A DNA stretch of 64,000 bases from Loigolactobacillus binensis (GTDB taxonomy: Bacteria > Bacillota > Bacilli > Lactobacillales > Lactobacillaceae). The notes beneath the pieces are model-generated. The model saw only the letters and a program-made list of their open reading frames with translations. It was not told where the DNA came from and did no database searches. Position 1 is the stretch's first letter, and every line of letters starts with the position of its first letter. A program made the translations under genes and the position numbers. Of the stretch, positions 29,766 to 38,411 are shown one piece after another. The stretch covers positions 23,547-87,546 of the forward strand of contig NZ_BJDN01000010.1 of the NCBI RefSeq assembly GCF_005405165.1, given 5' to 3'.

Positions 29766-31526
29766 ATGAAGAAAACCAAGATCGTAAGTACACTTGGTCC
29801 TGCTAGTTCCGATAAAGCAACAATTAAGAAATTGATCGAAGCTGGTGCTAACGTATTCCGTTTCAACTTCTCACATGGTGACCATGCTGAACATGATGAT
29901 CGGATGCAACAAGCACGTGATGCAGTTAAAGAAACTGGTAAAATGATCGGCTTTATGCTGGACACTAAAGGTGCTGAAATCCGCACTACAGTTGAAAAAG
30001 AAGGCAAAATTGCGTTCAAAACCGGTGATGTAACACGTATTTCAATGGATGAATCTATTGAAGGGACTAAGGATAAGATTGCGGTTACTTATCCAGGTTT
30101 ATACGATGATGTTCAGGTTGGCGGGCATGTCTTATTTGATGATGGCTTGATCGACATGAAGATCACTGAAAAAGACGAAGCTAACAAGGAACTTGTCGTT
30201 GAAGTTGAAAACGACGGCTTACTTGGCTCCCGTAAAGGTGTTAACGCACCTGGTGTTTCAATCAACTTGCCTGGTATTACTGAAAAGGATGCCTCTGATA
30301 TCCGCTTTGGTTTAGACCATGACATTGACTACATTGCTGCAAGCTTTGTTCGTAAAGCACAAGATGTTTTAGATATTCGCGAATTATTAGAAGAAAAACA
30401 TATGGAACACGTCCAAATCTTCCCTAAGATCGAATCCCAAGAAGGCATTGATAACATCAGCGAGATCTTAAAGGTTTCTGATGGTTTGATGGTTGCTCGT
30501 GGTGATATGGGTGTTGAAATTCCAGTTGAAAATGTTCCAATTATCCAAAAACGTTTGATCAAGATGTGCAACGTTTTAGGCAAACCCGTTATTACCGCAA
30601 CACAAATGTTAGATTCAATGCAAGAAAACCCACGGCCTACTCGTGCCGAAGCGACTGACGTTGCCAACGCCATCTTTGATGGTACTGACGCAACGATGCT
30701 TTCTGGCGAAAGTGCTAATGGTAAGTACCCAGTTGAATCTGTTGCGACAATGGCTAAAATCGCTGAACGCGCTGAAAAGTCAATGGTCGATGCTGATTCA
30801 TTTGCTTTGAAGGAATTCAGTAAAACGGATGTCACTGAAGCAATTGGTCAATCCGTTGCCCACACTGCACGTAACTTAGGTATCCGTACGATTGTTGCTG
30901 CGACTGAATCTGGCTTCACTGCCCGGATGATCTCCAAGTATCGGCCTAAGTCAGATATCTTGGCCATTACGTTTGACGAACGCACTCGTCGCGGCTTAGC
31001 CGTTAACTGGGGTGTTCAACCAATCGTAACCGACAAGCCTGCATCAACTGATGACATGTTCAACTTGGCTTCACAAAAAGCCCAAGATTTGGGCTTCGCT
31101 AAAGAAGGCGACTTGATCTTGATCACTGCCGGTGTACCAGTTGGCGAACGTGGGACAACTAACGTTATGAAGATTCAATTGATCGGCTCAAAATTAGTTG
31201 AAGGCCAAGGTGTTGGCGATCAAACCGTTATTGGTAAGACTGTTATCGCGACTTCAGCTGCTGAAGCTAATCAAAAAGCTGTTGAAGGTGGAATCTTAGT
31301 TGTTAAGACAACTGATAAAGATTACTTACCAGCAATTGAAAAATCAAGCGCATTGATCGTTGAAGCTGGTGGCTTGACTAGCCATGCGGCCGTTGTGGGT
31401 ATTGCAATGGGTATCCCAGTTGTCGTTGGTGCAACTGACGCAACTTCATTGATTGCTGACGACGAAGTGATCACCGTTGATTCTCGTCGTGGGATCATCT
31501 ACCGTGGTGCTTCTAACGCAATGTAA
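29766..31526 (+). CDS. pyk: Pyruvate kinase
   Basis: Converts PEP and ADP to pyruvate and ATP, the last step of glycolysis. The N-terminal barrel begins MKKTKIVSTLGPAS and includes the catalytic IFPKIESQEGI and MVARGDMGVEIP; the C-terminal allosteric domain follows. At 586 aa it has the extra PEP-utiliser mobile domain of Gram-positives (about 500-586), with the TSHAAVVGIAMGIPVVVGA stretch. Strong GGGAG site before the ATG. Codon use looks like a highly expressed gene. Ends in a strong terminator. Confidence 0.99.
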   Translation: MKKTKIVSTLGPASSDKATIKKLIEAGANVFRFNFSHGDHAEHDDRMQQARDAVKETGKMIGFMLDTKGAEIRTTVEKEGKIAFKTGDVTRISMDESIEGTKDKIAVTYPGLYDDVQVGGHVLFDDGLIDMKITEKDEANKELVVEVENDGLLGSRKGVNAPGVSINLPGITEKDASDIRFGLDHDIDYIAASFVRKAQDVLDIRELLEEKHMEHVQIFPKIESQEGIDNISEILKVSDGLMVARGDMGVEIPVENVPIIQKRLIKMCNVLGKPVITATQMLDSMQENPRPTRAEATDVANAIFDGTDATMLSGESANGKYPVESVATMAKIAERAEKSMVDADSFALKEFSKTDVTEAIGQSVAHTARNLGIRTIVAATESGFTARMISKYRPKSDILAITFDERTRRGLAVNWGVQPIVTDKPASTDDMFNLASQKAQDLGFAKEGDLILITAGVPVGERGTTNVMKIQLIGSKLVEGQGVGDQTVIGKTVIATSAAEANQKAVEGGILVVKTTDKDYLPAIEKSSALIVEAGGLTSHAAVVGIAMGIPVVVGATDATSLIADDEVITVDSRRGIIYRGASNAM

Positions 31527-31536
31527 TTTTTGAATT

Positions 31537-31571
31537 AAAGCCGTCGTGTTTGACACGATGGCTTTTTTTTG
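31537..31571 (+). terminator. Terminator after pyk
   Basis: 13-bp stem (31537-31549 with 31553-31565, one G-U), three-base loop, eight T residues. Confidence 0.93.
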
Positions 31572-31710
31572 TGCTATGATTAATCTGAGAATGGCTAAGT
31601 TTGGCAAAATGGTCGCAAAAAATGTATTTAGATTTTACAGCTTTGCAGGCGATTTTGGCTTGGTAATTAACAGTGATCAGTGATTTTAATTTCAGTATTA
31701 GGGAGGACCC

Positions 31711-32175
31711 ATGGAAAGTTGGTTATTTTTAGCGATTATTTTGCTAGTCGCTTTTTTAGGTAAAAATCAATCGTTGGTGATTGCGGCGGTGGTTGTTTTA
31801 GCATTAAAATTGATTCCCCACACACAAAAACTGTTAACCACGATCCAAGCTAAAGGTATTAATTGGGGCGTCACGGTAATTTCAGTGGCAATTTTGGTCC
31901 CGATTGCTACGGGTCAGATCGGGTTTAAGGATCTGTTTAATGCCTTTAAATCGCCGGTCGGGTTTATCGCTGTGGCCTGTGGTATTTTAGTGGCAATTTT
32001 ATCCAGTAAAGGGGTCGGTTTACTCGCACAAAGTCCGGAGATCACCGTTGCCTTAGTCTTTGGAACGATCATGGGTGTAGTTTTGTTTAAAGGTATTGCG
32101 GCTGGTCCGGTGATCGCTTCAGGGATGACCTTTGTGATTATTCAAGTAATGCAATCTTTATCATTGATCAAATAA
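31711..32175 (+). CDS. DUF441 membrane protein
   Basis: 154-residue integral membrane protein with four hydrophobic segments; it matches the DUF441 (UPF0756) family, of unknown function, by the start [20 protein letters not shown] and the terminal [17 protein letters not shown] after GGGAGG. 36 bases before cvfB and possibly cotranscribed. The 184-base stretch before it shows the pyk terminator and nothing else certain. Confidence 0.85.
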   Translation: MESWLFLAIILLVAFLGKNQSLVIAAVVVLALKLIPHTQKLLTTIQAKGINWGVTVISVAILVPIATGQIGFKDLFNAFKSPVGFIAVACGILVAILSSKGVGLLAQSPEITVALVFGTIMGVVLFKGIAAGPVIASGMTFVIIQVMQSLSLIK

Positions 32176-32211
32176 ATTGATTAAATTTTATATTTTAAGA
32201 ATGGAGTTATT

Positions 32212-33090
32212 ATGACAGCAAAACAGGCAATTGGCCAAAAGATTTCGGTGACCATCACCGACGAAAATCAAGATTATTATTTTGCACAGCGAGAAGGTTT
32301 TACTTACCGGATCGCCAAAAGTGAATTGGAAAAAATTCATAAGGTGACCGACGCAATCACCGGTTTTGCCTATGAAAATGAAGATCACGACCTACAGCTC
32401 ACCACTAAGATTCCCCGAGTACAAATTGGGCGCTTCGACTTTGCTCCGGTTGTTGCCGTGCGTCATGATCTCGGTGTTTTCGTTGATATCGGTCTACCTA
32501 ATAAAGACGTGGTCGTTTCCTTAGACGAGCTCCCAACTATGAAACAACTTTGGCCGGCGCGAGGTGATTATTTATTAGTCAGTCTGGAAGTTGACGATAA
32601 GGAGCGTTTATGGGGACGGCTTGCTGATGAAGAACGATTCCAGCATATGGCCCAAAAGGCAGCACCTTCATTAAAAAATGCCAATATTAACGGTACTGTC
32701 TATCGTTTAAAAGTGGTTGGCAGCTATGTTTTTACTGCGGAACATTATTTAGGGTTTATCCATCCTAGTGAACGTGATGCTGAGCCACGCTTAGGCCAAC
32801 ACGTTAAGGCACGCGTCATCGGGGTACGGCCAGATGGGATTTTAAATTTATCTTTACGGCCCCGCGCCTATGAAGCAATTGGGGATGATGCGCAAATGAT
32901 CTTAGCAGTTTTACAACATCAACCTGGTCAGAAAATGCCTTATACGGATAAAAGCAGTCCGGATGCGATCAAACAGTATTTTGGTATTAGTAAGGGTCAA
33001 TTTAAGCGGGCGTTAGGTCATTTGATGAAGGCTGGCGTGGTCAAGCAGGTTGCTGGCGAAACAATTTTAGTGGCGCAGATTGAACAGTAA
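32212..33090 (+). CDS. cvfB: CvfB-family S1 RNA-binding protein
   Basis: Soluble protein of the CvfB/YitL family, which bind RNA and affect virulence-gene expression in staphylococci. Tandem S1-type beta-barrels occupy about residues 1-215 (for example GRFDFAPVVAVRHDLGVFVDIG and VKARVIGVRPDGILNLSLR), and a winged-helix domain completes the C-terminus (YFGISKGQFKRALGHLMKAG). Length 292 aa is typical. ATG after GGAG. Target RNAs in lactobacilli are unknown to me. Confidence 0.9.
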   Translation: MTAKQAIGQKISVTITDENQDYYFAQREGFTYRIAKSELEKIHKVTDAITGFAYENEDHDLQLTTKIPRVQIGRFDFAPVVAVRHDLGVFVDIGLPNKDVVVSLDELPTMKQLWPARGDYLLVSLEVDDKERLWGRLADEERFQHMAQKAAPSLKNANINGTVYRLKVVGSYVFTAEHYLGFIHPSERDAEPRLGQHVKARVIGVRPDGILNLSLRPRAYEAIGDDAQMILAVLQHQPGQKMPYTDKSSPDAIKQYFGISKGQFKRALGHLMKAGVVKQVAGETILVAQIEQ

Positions 33091-33123
33091 ATAATTGATG
33101 TGAGTAAAAGTGAGGGGATCTAC

Positions 33124-33609
33124 ATGGTCGATCAGGCATACGTTAAAAAGATTAAAGCGCAATTGCATCAAGCGGGTTTTAAACTAACACCTCAACGGGA
33201 AGCAACGGTCGTTTCCTTATTACAAAATGAGACAGGTCATTTAAGTGCTGAAGAAGTTTACTTATTAGTTAAAAAATCGACGCCGGATATTGGTTTAGCG
33301 ACCGTTTATCGGACTTTAGAAATTTTAACTGATTTAAGGATCGTTAATAAGGTTAGTTTTACCGATGGTTTGATTCGGTATGACCTGCGCCGTGAAGGAC
33401 CACAACATCACTTTCATCACCATTTGCAATGTGTTCAATGTGGAAAGATCGAAGAAGTACATGAGGATCTACTACATGATGTTGAACGTTTAGTTGAACA
33501 ACAGTATCACTTTCAAGTTCAGGATCATAAGCTGACTTTTCAAGGATTATGTGCTGATTGCCAGCGGCGTAATCGTGAGGCTAAGGCTGCTAAAACAAAG
33601 AAGCAATAA
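33124..33609 (+). CDS. fur: Fur-family metal-responsive repressor
   Basis: DNA-binding repressor of the Fur/PerR/Zur family. A winged helix occupies residues 1-80 (LTPQREATVVSLL, then IGLATVYRTLEIL, the recognition helix), followed by a dimerisation domain with metal-site HHFHHHLQCVQCG and the second cysteine pair CADC. The ATG at 33124 follows GAGGGG; the in-frame GTG at 33100 has no site. 161 aa. Its position directly before xerD is that of Bacillus fur, which favours iron, but Fur versus Zur or PerR cannot be settled by eye. Confidence 0.88.
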   Translation: MVDQAYVKKIKAQLHQAGFKLTPQREATVVSLLQNETGHLSAEEVYLLVKKSTPDIGLATVYRTLEILTDLRIVNKVSFTDGLIRYDLRREGPQHHFHHHLQCVQCGKIEEVHEDLLHDVERLVEQQYHFQVQDHKLTFQGLCADCQRRNREAKAAKTKKQ

Positions 33610-33633
33610 GCGAGTTGACGTATATTGGATGTT

Positions 33634-34521
33634 ATGACCAATCAAATGGCCGATTTTAAGCGCTATTTATTAGTAGAAAAAGGCCTAGCCCAAAACACGG
33701 TTAGCAGTTATACCCGTGATTTAACTAAATTTAGTTCATATTTACAGCAACAAAAGTTAACTGATTTTGATCAGGATCGTTTTGTGATCCTTAATTTTTT
33801 GGCAACATTGAAACAACAAAAAATGGCCAATAATAGTGTGATTCGAATGGTTTCCAGCCTACGTAAATTTTATCGGTATTTAGTGGAAACTGAACAGTTG
33901 ACCATTGATCCAATGCAGCAGGTGGATTCACCTAAAAAACAGCAGCACCTCCCACAGGTACTGTCCCAAGCAGAGATCACACGGTTGTTGGCTGTACCGG
34001 ATACGACCAACGCCATTGGCATTCGCGATCGCGCAATTCTCGAAGTACTTTATGCCACTGGCTTACGTGTCAGCGAATTGACCCATTTGAAAATGGCTGA
34101 ATTGCATTTAAGCTTAGGCTTGATCCAAACCTTGGGTAAAGGCGATAAGGAACGCTTGATTCCAATCGGCGATGTTGCTATTGACTGGATCCAACGCTAT
34201 TTAGAAACTAGCCGGCCTAGTTTTTTGAAACCAGGGCAAACGGAACCGATACTGTTTGTTAATCATTACGGCCGTCCTTTCACGCGCCAAGGCATTTGGA
34301 AGAATCTTAAGAAAATGGTTCAGGTAGCAGGTATCAATAAAGATATTACCCCGCATACACTGCGCCATTCTTTTGCGACGCATTTATTAGAAAATGGGGC
34401 TGATCTGCGGGTCGTTCAAGAATTATTAGGTCACGCTGATATTTCCACCACCCAGATCTATACACATGTTAGCCAAAAGCATCTCCGTGAGGTCTACAAT
34501 CGCTACCATCCGCGTGCTTGA
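33634..34521 (+). CDS. xerD: Tyrosine recombinase XerD
   Basis: Recombinase that with XerC or XerS resolves chromosome dimers at dif. SAM-like core-binding domain (1-100) and catalytic domain with the complete set: Arg145 in ATGLRVSEL, Lys in the GKGDKERL loop, His241 and Arg244 in HTLRHSFATH, His267 in LLGHADI and Tyr276 in QIYTHV. ATG at 33634 gives 295 aa, the usual size; a TTG at 33625 is possible, and neither has a strong ribosome binding site. Compare the dead paralog at 51936-52751. Confidence 0.95.
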   Translation: MTNQMADFKRYLLVEKGLAQNTVSSYTRDLTKFSSYLQQQKLTDFDQDRFVILNFLATLKQQKMANNSVIRMVSSLRKFYRYLVETEQLTIDPMQQVDSPKKQQHLPQVLSQAEITRLLAVPDTTNAIGIRDRAILEVLYATGLRVSELTHLKMAELHLSLGLIQTLGKGDKERLIPIGDVAIDWIQRYLETSRPSFLKPGQTEPILFVNHYGRPFTRQGIWKNLKKMVQVAGINKDITPHTLRHSFATHLLENGADLRVVQELLGHADISTTQIYTHVSQKHLREVYNRYHPRA

Positions 34522-34641
34522 CATTAAACTCATTTTTTGTAAGTCGTGCTAGCTAACATGAGAGTGGTATTGTACCGGGAATATTGTTATGATAGGATAG
34601 CTATGGTTAACAAACGAACGGTAAGGGCTGGGAGGTCTAGC

Positions 34642-35025
34642 ATGTTATTAAAGTATAAAGTGGACTATGAGAAGATTGCGATGGGTCTTCTCTCCTTTAT
34701 TCCTGACTTGGATGATGTTGGTCATCTAAAAGCGGAAATTCAGTGGTACCAAACCGAAACGGGCCGGCAATTGTTTTTGTGGAAGAACGCTACCGGTGAT
34801 ATTGCTGGTGTAGTTGGTGTTGAACAAAATAAAGATTATTTGATTGTTCGCCATCTATCGTTAAGCCCATCAGATCGGGATGAAGGAAATAGTTTTACGA
34901 TTTTAAATGAATTAGCGCAACTGTATCCTAATTATAAATTGATGGGCACGATCGCAACGTCACCATTAATTGGTAAGTGGGAGCAGCGGCATAAAAAGGA
35001 TGAGTTTAGTGGCCTTAACGGTTAA
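34642..35025 (+). CDS. ribT: RibT-like acetyltransferase-fold protein
   Basis: 127-residue protein resembling RibT, the GNAT-like last gene of Bacillus riboflavin operons; lactobacilli keep it alone before scpA. Visible are MLLKYKVDYEKIAMGLLSF and EIQWYQTE motifs and a C-terminal GNAT-like half. The ATG at 34642 follows GGGAGG; the frame is open further upstream but lacks a start site. An extended -10 TGTTATGAT lies at 34585-34593. The end overlaps scpA. No rib genes are nearby, so a riboflavin role is not implied here. Confidence 0.82.
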   Translation: MLLKYKVDYEKIAMGLLSFIPDLDDVGHLKAEIQWYQTETGRQLFLWKNATGDIAGVVGVEQNKDYLIVRHLSLSPSDRDEGNSFTILNELAQLYPNYKLMGTIATSPLIGKWEQRHKKDEFSGLNG

Positions 35026-35752
35026 GTTACCTGAATTTGAAGGACCTTTGGATCTTTTATTGCATTTGATCAAGGATTCCGAAATGAATATTTATGATAT
35101 TCCGATTGTTGCCATTACGTCACAATATATGGACTATCTACACTCAATGCAACAGATCAAGCTTGAGATCGCTGGTGATTATTTTGTGATGGCAGCTACG
35201 TTAATGCGGATCAAAAGTCAATGGCTATTGCCCCAACCTGAATTATCAGAATCAGCTGAACCGGATGAGATCACCGAAGATCCGCGGGATGAATTGGTCA
35301 GTCAATTATTGACTTATCAGGCTTATAAACAGGCGGCAACCGAGTTGCAGGCCCATGAGCAGGCGCGTCAGGCTTATTTTAGTAAGGCCCCAAGTGTGTT
35401 TGCTAGCGCTGCCCCGGTTCCAATGCCTAAGCAGCCAGTGGCACTTGCTGATCTAACAGCGGCCTTTAGTCATTTATTGCGGCAACAACAGATACAGGCG
35501 CCGCATATCCGTCAGGTTCACCAAGAAACGATCACCATCGCCCAGAAGGTTACCCAGATCACACAGGCGCTGCGCCAAAGTAGTCAAGGACAGTTAAGCT
35601 TCATGCACTTGCTTTCAGCAGTACCATCCATCGAAGAAATGGTGACCACCTTTATGGCAGTATTAGAATTAATGAAAAATAAACAAATCGCTTGTTTTCA
35701 AGCGCAAACGTTAGCGCCAATCACGGTTGCCTTGCAAGAGGAGATTGCATGA
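35009..35752 (+). CDS. scpA: Condensin subunit ScpA
   Basis: Kleisin that bridges SMC heads in the chromosome-compacting Smc-ScpAB complex. N-terminal LPEFEGPLDLLLHLI (SMC neck binding), a middle linker of about 70 residues, and a C-terminal winged helix. I choose the GTG at 35009 (247 aa), eight bases after AAGGA; an ATG at 35000 overlaps that site but is in frame. Overlaps ribT by 17 bases and scpB by four (ATGA). Confidence 0.95.
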   Translation: MALTVKLPEFEGPLDLLLHLIKDSEMNIYDIPIVAITSQYMDYLHSMQQIKLEIAGDYFVMAATLMRIKSQWLLPQPELSESAEPDEITEDPRDELVSQLLTYQAYKQAATELQAHEQARQAYFSKAPSVFASAAPVPMPKQPVALADLTAAFSHLLRQQQIQAPHIRQVHQETITIAQKVTQITQALRQSSQGQLSFMHLLSAVPSIEEMVTTFMAVLELMKNKQIACFQAQTLAPITVALQEEIA

Positions 35753-36339
35753 ACATCACAGCAGAATTAGAAAGTTTATTATATGTTGCCGGCGATGACG
35801 GTATCAGTTTAGACGAATTAGATCAGTTATTGACCATTTCTCGTGCAACAATCAAACGTGCATTGGCGGCTTTTGCGGAGCAACTAGCAGCGGATAAGCA
35901 GCGCGGACTTTTGTTGTTTCATTTTGGTGATCGGTATAAGTTAGTGACAAAAAAGGCTTACGCAACTTTGATCAAACGCTATTTTGAAACGCCTTTGACC
36001 ACTAAGTTAAGTCAAGCATCTTTAGAGACTTTGGCAATTATTGCTTATAAACAACCGATCACGCGTATTAAGATTGATGAAATTCGGGGCGTCCAAAGTG
36101 GCGGTGCGTTACAGCGATTAATGTTGCGCCAATTAATTGAAGAACAAGGTCGTAAAAATGCACCAGGGCGCCCAATTTTATACGGTACTAGTGCCTTTTT
36201 CCTGGATTATTTTGGCCTGGAATCTTTAGCTGCGCTACCGCCGTTAACTACGGCAGTGGCTGATACGACGACCGCCGCTGATTCTGATTTGTTTGCGCAG
36301 TTTGAAGCACAATTAAAAGATAAGGAAGAAAATCATTAA
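35749..36339 (+). CDS. scpB: Condensin subunit ScpB
   Basis: Tandem winged-helix partner of ScpA. The 196-residue protein starts MNITAELESLLYVAGDDG and has the conserved LSQASLETLAIIAYKQPITR and FGLESLAALP motifs. ATG at 35749 after GAGGAG, within the end of scpA; the longer upstream frame is rejected. Its stop overlaps the start of rluB (TAATG), so scpA, scpB and rluB are translationally coupled. Confidence 0.97.
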   Translation: MNITAELESLLYVAGDDGISLDELDQLLTISRATIKRALAAFAEQLAADKQRGLLLFHFGDRYKLVTKKAYATLIKRYFETPLTTKLSQASLETLAIIAYKQPITRIKIDEIRGVQSGGALQRLMLRQLIEEQGRKNAPGRPILYGTSAFFLDYFGLESLAALPPLTTAVADTTTAADSDLFAQFEAQLKDKEENH

Positions 36340-37070
36340 TGGAAAGACTACAAAAAGTGATCGCTGCTGCCGGTGTTGCCTCACGGCGTAAGGCTGAACA
36401 ATTGATCAGTACCGGCCACGTTCAAGTGAACGGTAAAGTTGTTAAAACAATGGGCATCCAAGTGGAACCCCATGATCATGTCGAAGTTGACGGGGTTCCC
36501 TTAGCAACTGAACAAAAACGGTATTTTTTACTTTATAAGCCTCGGCGCGTTATCTCGTCCGCCCATGATGAAAAGGGACGTAAAACTGTGCTCGACTTTT
36601 TCCCTGAAGTCAGTGAACGCTTATACCCAATTGGGCGCTTAGACTATAATACTTCTGGATTGATCATTATTACTAACGATGGGGAGTTGGCTAATCTACT
36701 GACCCATCCGCGGTACCGGATTGAAAAGCAATATACGGCTAAGGTCGAAGGAATTCCTACCGTGGAAGCCTTGAAAAAGTTACGTGCTGGGGTTGACTTA
36801 AAGACTAAGAAAACGGCACCGGCTAAGGTTAAATTACTGTCCAGCGATCGCGCAAAAAAAACCGCGTTAGTCAATTTAACGATCCACGAAGGAATGAATC
36901 ATGAAGTTCGTGATATGCTGACTGCGGTGGGTTATCCTGTTGAGAAATTAAGTCGTGAGCGCTATGCTTTCTTAACCACAGATAGTTTGACTGCTGGCGA
37001 TTCTCGCCCGTTACAGCCCCAAGAAGTTGCGGCGTTAAAAAAATTAGCACGAACTGGTCGATTACGGTAA
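36339..37070 (+). CDS. rluB: 23S rRNA pseudouridine synthase RluB
   Basis: RsuA/RluB-type enzyme that makes a pseudouridine in 23S rRNA. S4 RNA-binding domain (1-60, LQKVIAAAGVASRRKAEQLI) followed by the catalytic domain with GRLDYNTSGLIIITNDGE, where the Asp is the nucleophile, and the C-terminal GMNHEVRDML. Length 243 aa is typical. In B. subtilis the same scpA-scpB-rluB order is found. Confidence 0.95.
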   Translation: MERLQKVIAAAGVASRRKAEQLISTGHVQVNGKVVKTMGIQVEPHDHVEVDGVPLATEQKRYFLLYKPRRVISSAHDEKGRKTVLDFFPEVSERLYPIGRLDYNTSGLIIITNDGELANLLTHPRYRIEKQYTAKVEGIPTVEALKKLRAGVDLKTKKTAPAKVKLLSSDRAKKTALVNLTIHEGMNHEVRDMLTAVGYPVEKLSRERYAFLTTDSLTAGDSRPLQPQEVAALKKLARTGRLR

Positions 37071-37088
37071 CCAGTAGATGCTAAGTTA

Positions 37089-37121
37089 AGTACGGGGCGC
37101 CTATGGTGCACCGTGCTTTTT
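37089..37121. terminator. Terminator between rluB and the ferredoxin gene
   Basis: Imperfect 12-bp stem (37089-37100 with 37106-37117) followed by TTTTT and, further on, another T run. It overlaps the end of the convergent ferredoxin gene. Confidence 0.7.
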
Positions 37122-37351
37122 CAGTTTTTGGTGGTAAAAGGTTTATTTTGGCGCTTGATGGCACCTGTTGGACAGGCCCGATAGGCTTGTTTAAAGGCGG
37201 CTAATTGTGCAGCGGGGATCGGCGCTTGGCCCTGATTATGATCAAGTCGGTAGAAGGCGATCCCTTCCGTATCGTAATCGAATAATTCTGGTGCCCGTAA
37301 TTGACATAAACCACAAGCAATACATTGCTCACGTTGAACCTGACTATACAT
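37121..37351 (-). CDS. fer: 4Fe-4S ferredoxin
   Basis: 76-residue electron carrier with one iron-sulfur cluster: Cys10, Cys13 and Cys16 in CIACGLC, and Cys60 in ACPTGAI. This is the monocluster type found beside ypbB-recQ in Bacillus and lactobacilli. AAGGAG before the ATG. It is divergent from the ypbB-like gene with only 25 bases between start codons, so promoters of one must lie in the other. No redox partner is encoded nearby. Confidence 0.93.
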   Translation of the reverse strand: MYSQVQREQCIACGLCQLRAPELFDYDTEGIAFYRLDHNQGQAPIPAAQLAAFKQAYRACPTGAIKRQNKPFTTKN

Positions 37352-37376
37352 GATAAAATCTCCTTAAGGTGGAAAA

Positions 37377-38411
37377 ATGGACGATCAATTATATTTACTT
37401 TATTTGTTCGATCAAAGTCAATGGCGGCGTCCGCTGGCGTTGCAAGCACTGATCAAGGGTAAACGAACTGTTTCTAATCTTTATGCTGGTCTTGACTATG
37501 GTTTACTGTCATTATACCAACTATTGCCGCATTTAGCGGCACCAAAATTTCAACAGGCACTGGCCCAGCTACTAGCAGCCGGGTGGTTGGAGCAGCAGAA
37601 ACGGGCTGTGCGTCTAACTGCTGCTGGTGTTGCCGCTAAAACAGCCGTTCAGGATCAAATTTTTTTGCCGCAACACTATGCTGGTTTTAGTTTTCAGCAT
37701 AGTCGTGATTTTAGTAACAGTTTATTTCTAGCGACCCAAGTCGTGTCCGAATTACAGGCCCATAATCGTCGTTATTTTCCGTTGGCGGTCAGCTTAGCGA
37801 CCCAATCGCGAGTTAAACAGTGGCTTCAACAGCAAGATGCTAGTTTAATGGCGGAGCGTTTGCAGCATGAGTGGGAGCAGCTTCTAACGGTTTTACCAGC
37901 GCAGCAAGCAGATTATTATAGTCAGTTTTTATTAGGTCACGAGGTGCAACGCGCAACTGTGGCGCAGGCTGATCAGCTAGCCGGTTGGAGTTCTTTGACT
38001 GGTGAGCTTGTGCGGCAAGACATTAGTCATCATTTACTAAGATTGATCACTGCTCAACCGATGCGTTTTCCTTTGATGGTAGCACTGTGGCGACCTTTGG
38101 CTTGTGGTCCGCTTAGCCAGAGCGCAACTGTGACCATGAATCTGCTGGATCAAGGCGCTTCATTGGCACTGATCAGTCAGAAACGACGGGTTAAGATCAA
38201 TACTTTGAAGGAACATTTACTAGAAGCGGCGATCCTATTAGCCGACTTTCCGTTTGCAACTTATTTATCTGAGCCGACGCAACAAAAATTAGCAACTGTG
38301 TTTGCGCAGCAACCGTTGGAAACTTGGCGTTATGATCAATTAGCTACAACGCCGATTAGTTTTTTTGAATTTCGTTTATATCAAATCAAACGGAGGAAGA
38401 TCCATGGTTGA
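37377..38411 (+). CDS. YpbB-like helix-turn-helix protein
   Basis: 344-residue protein with a C-terminal helix-turn-helix domain of the RQC/YpbB type (SLALISQKRRVKINTLKEHLLEAAILLADFPF, given in part) and an alpha-helical N-terminal half rich in Leu and Gln. The family is always adjacent to recQ in Firmicutes; it may be a separated RQC-like module for the short RecQ, which is inference. ATG after TAAGGTGG. Ends eight bases inside recQ. Confidence 0.85.
   Translation: MDDQLYLLYLFDQSQWRRPLALQALIKGKRTVSNLYAGLDYGLLSLYQLLPHLAAPKFQQALAQLLAAGWLEQQKRAVRLTAAGVAAKTAVQDQIFLPQHYAGFSFQHSRDFSNSLFLATQVVSELQAHNRRYFPLAVSLATQSRVKQWLQQQDASLMAERLQHEWEQLLTVLPAQQADYYSQFLLGHEVQRATVAQADQLAGWSSLTGELVRQDISHHLLRLITAQPMRFPLMVALWRPLACGPLSQSATVTMNLLDQGASLALISQKRRVKINTLKEHLLEAAILLADFPFATYLSEPTQQKLATVFAQQPLETWRYDQLATTPISFFEFRLYQIKRRKIHG

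Noticed and set aside
30329..30835. 168-codon minus-strand ORF inside pyk
   Set aside because: Antisense to a highly expressed gene, no ribosome binding site, no recognisable protein; shadow of biased codon use.
33100..33123. Longer N-terminus of the Fur-family protein
   Set aside because: No ribosome binding site before GTG 33100, and GAGGGG is well placed for the ATG at 33124.
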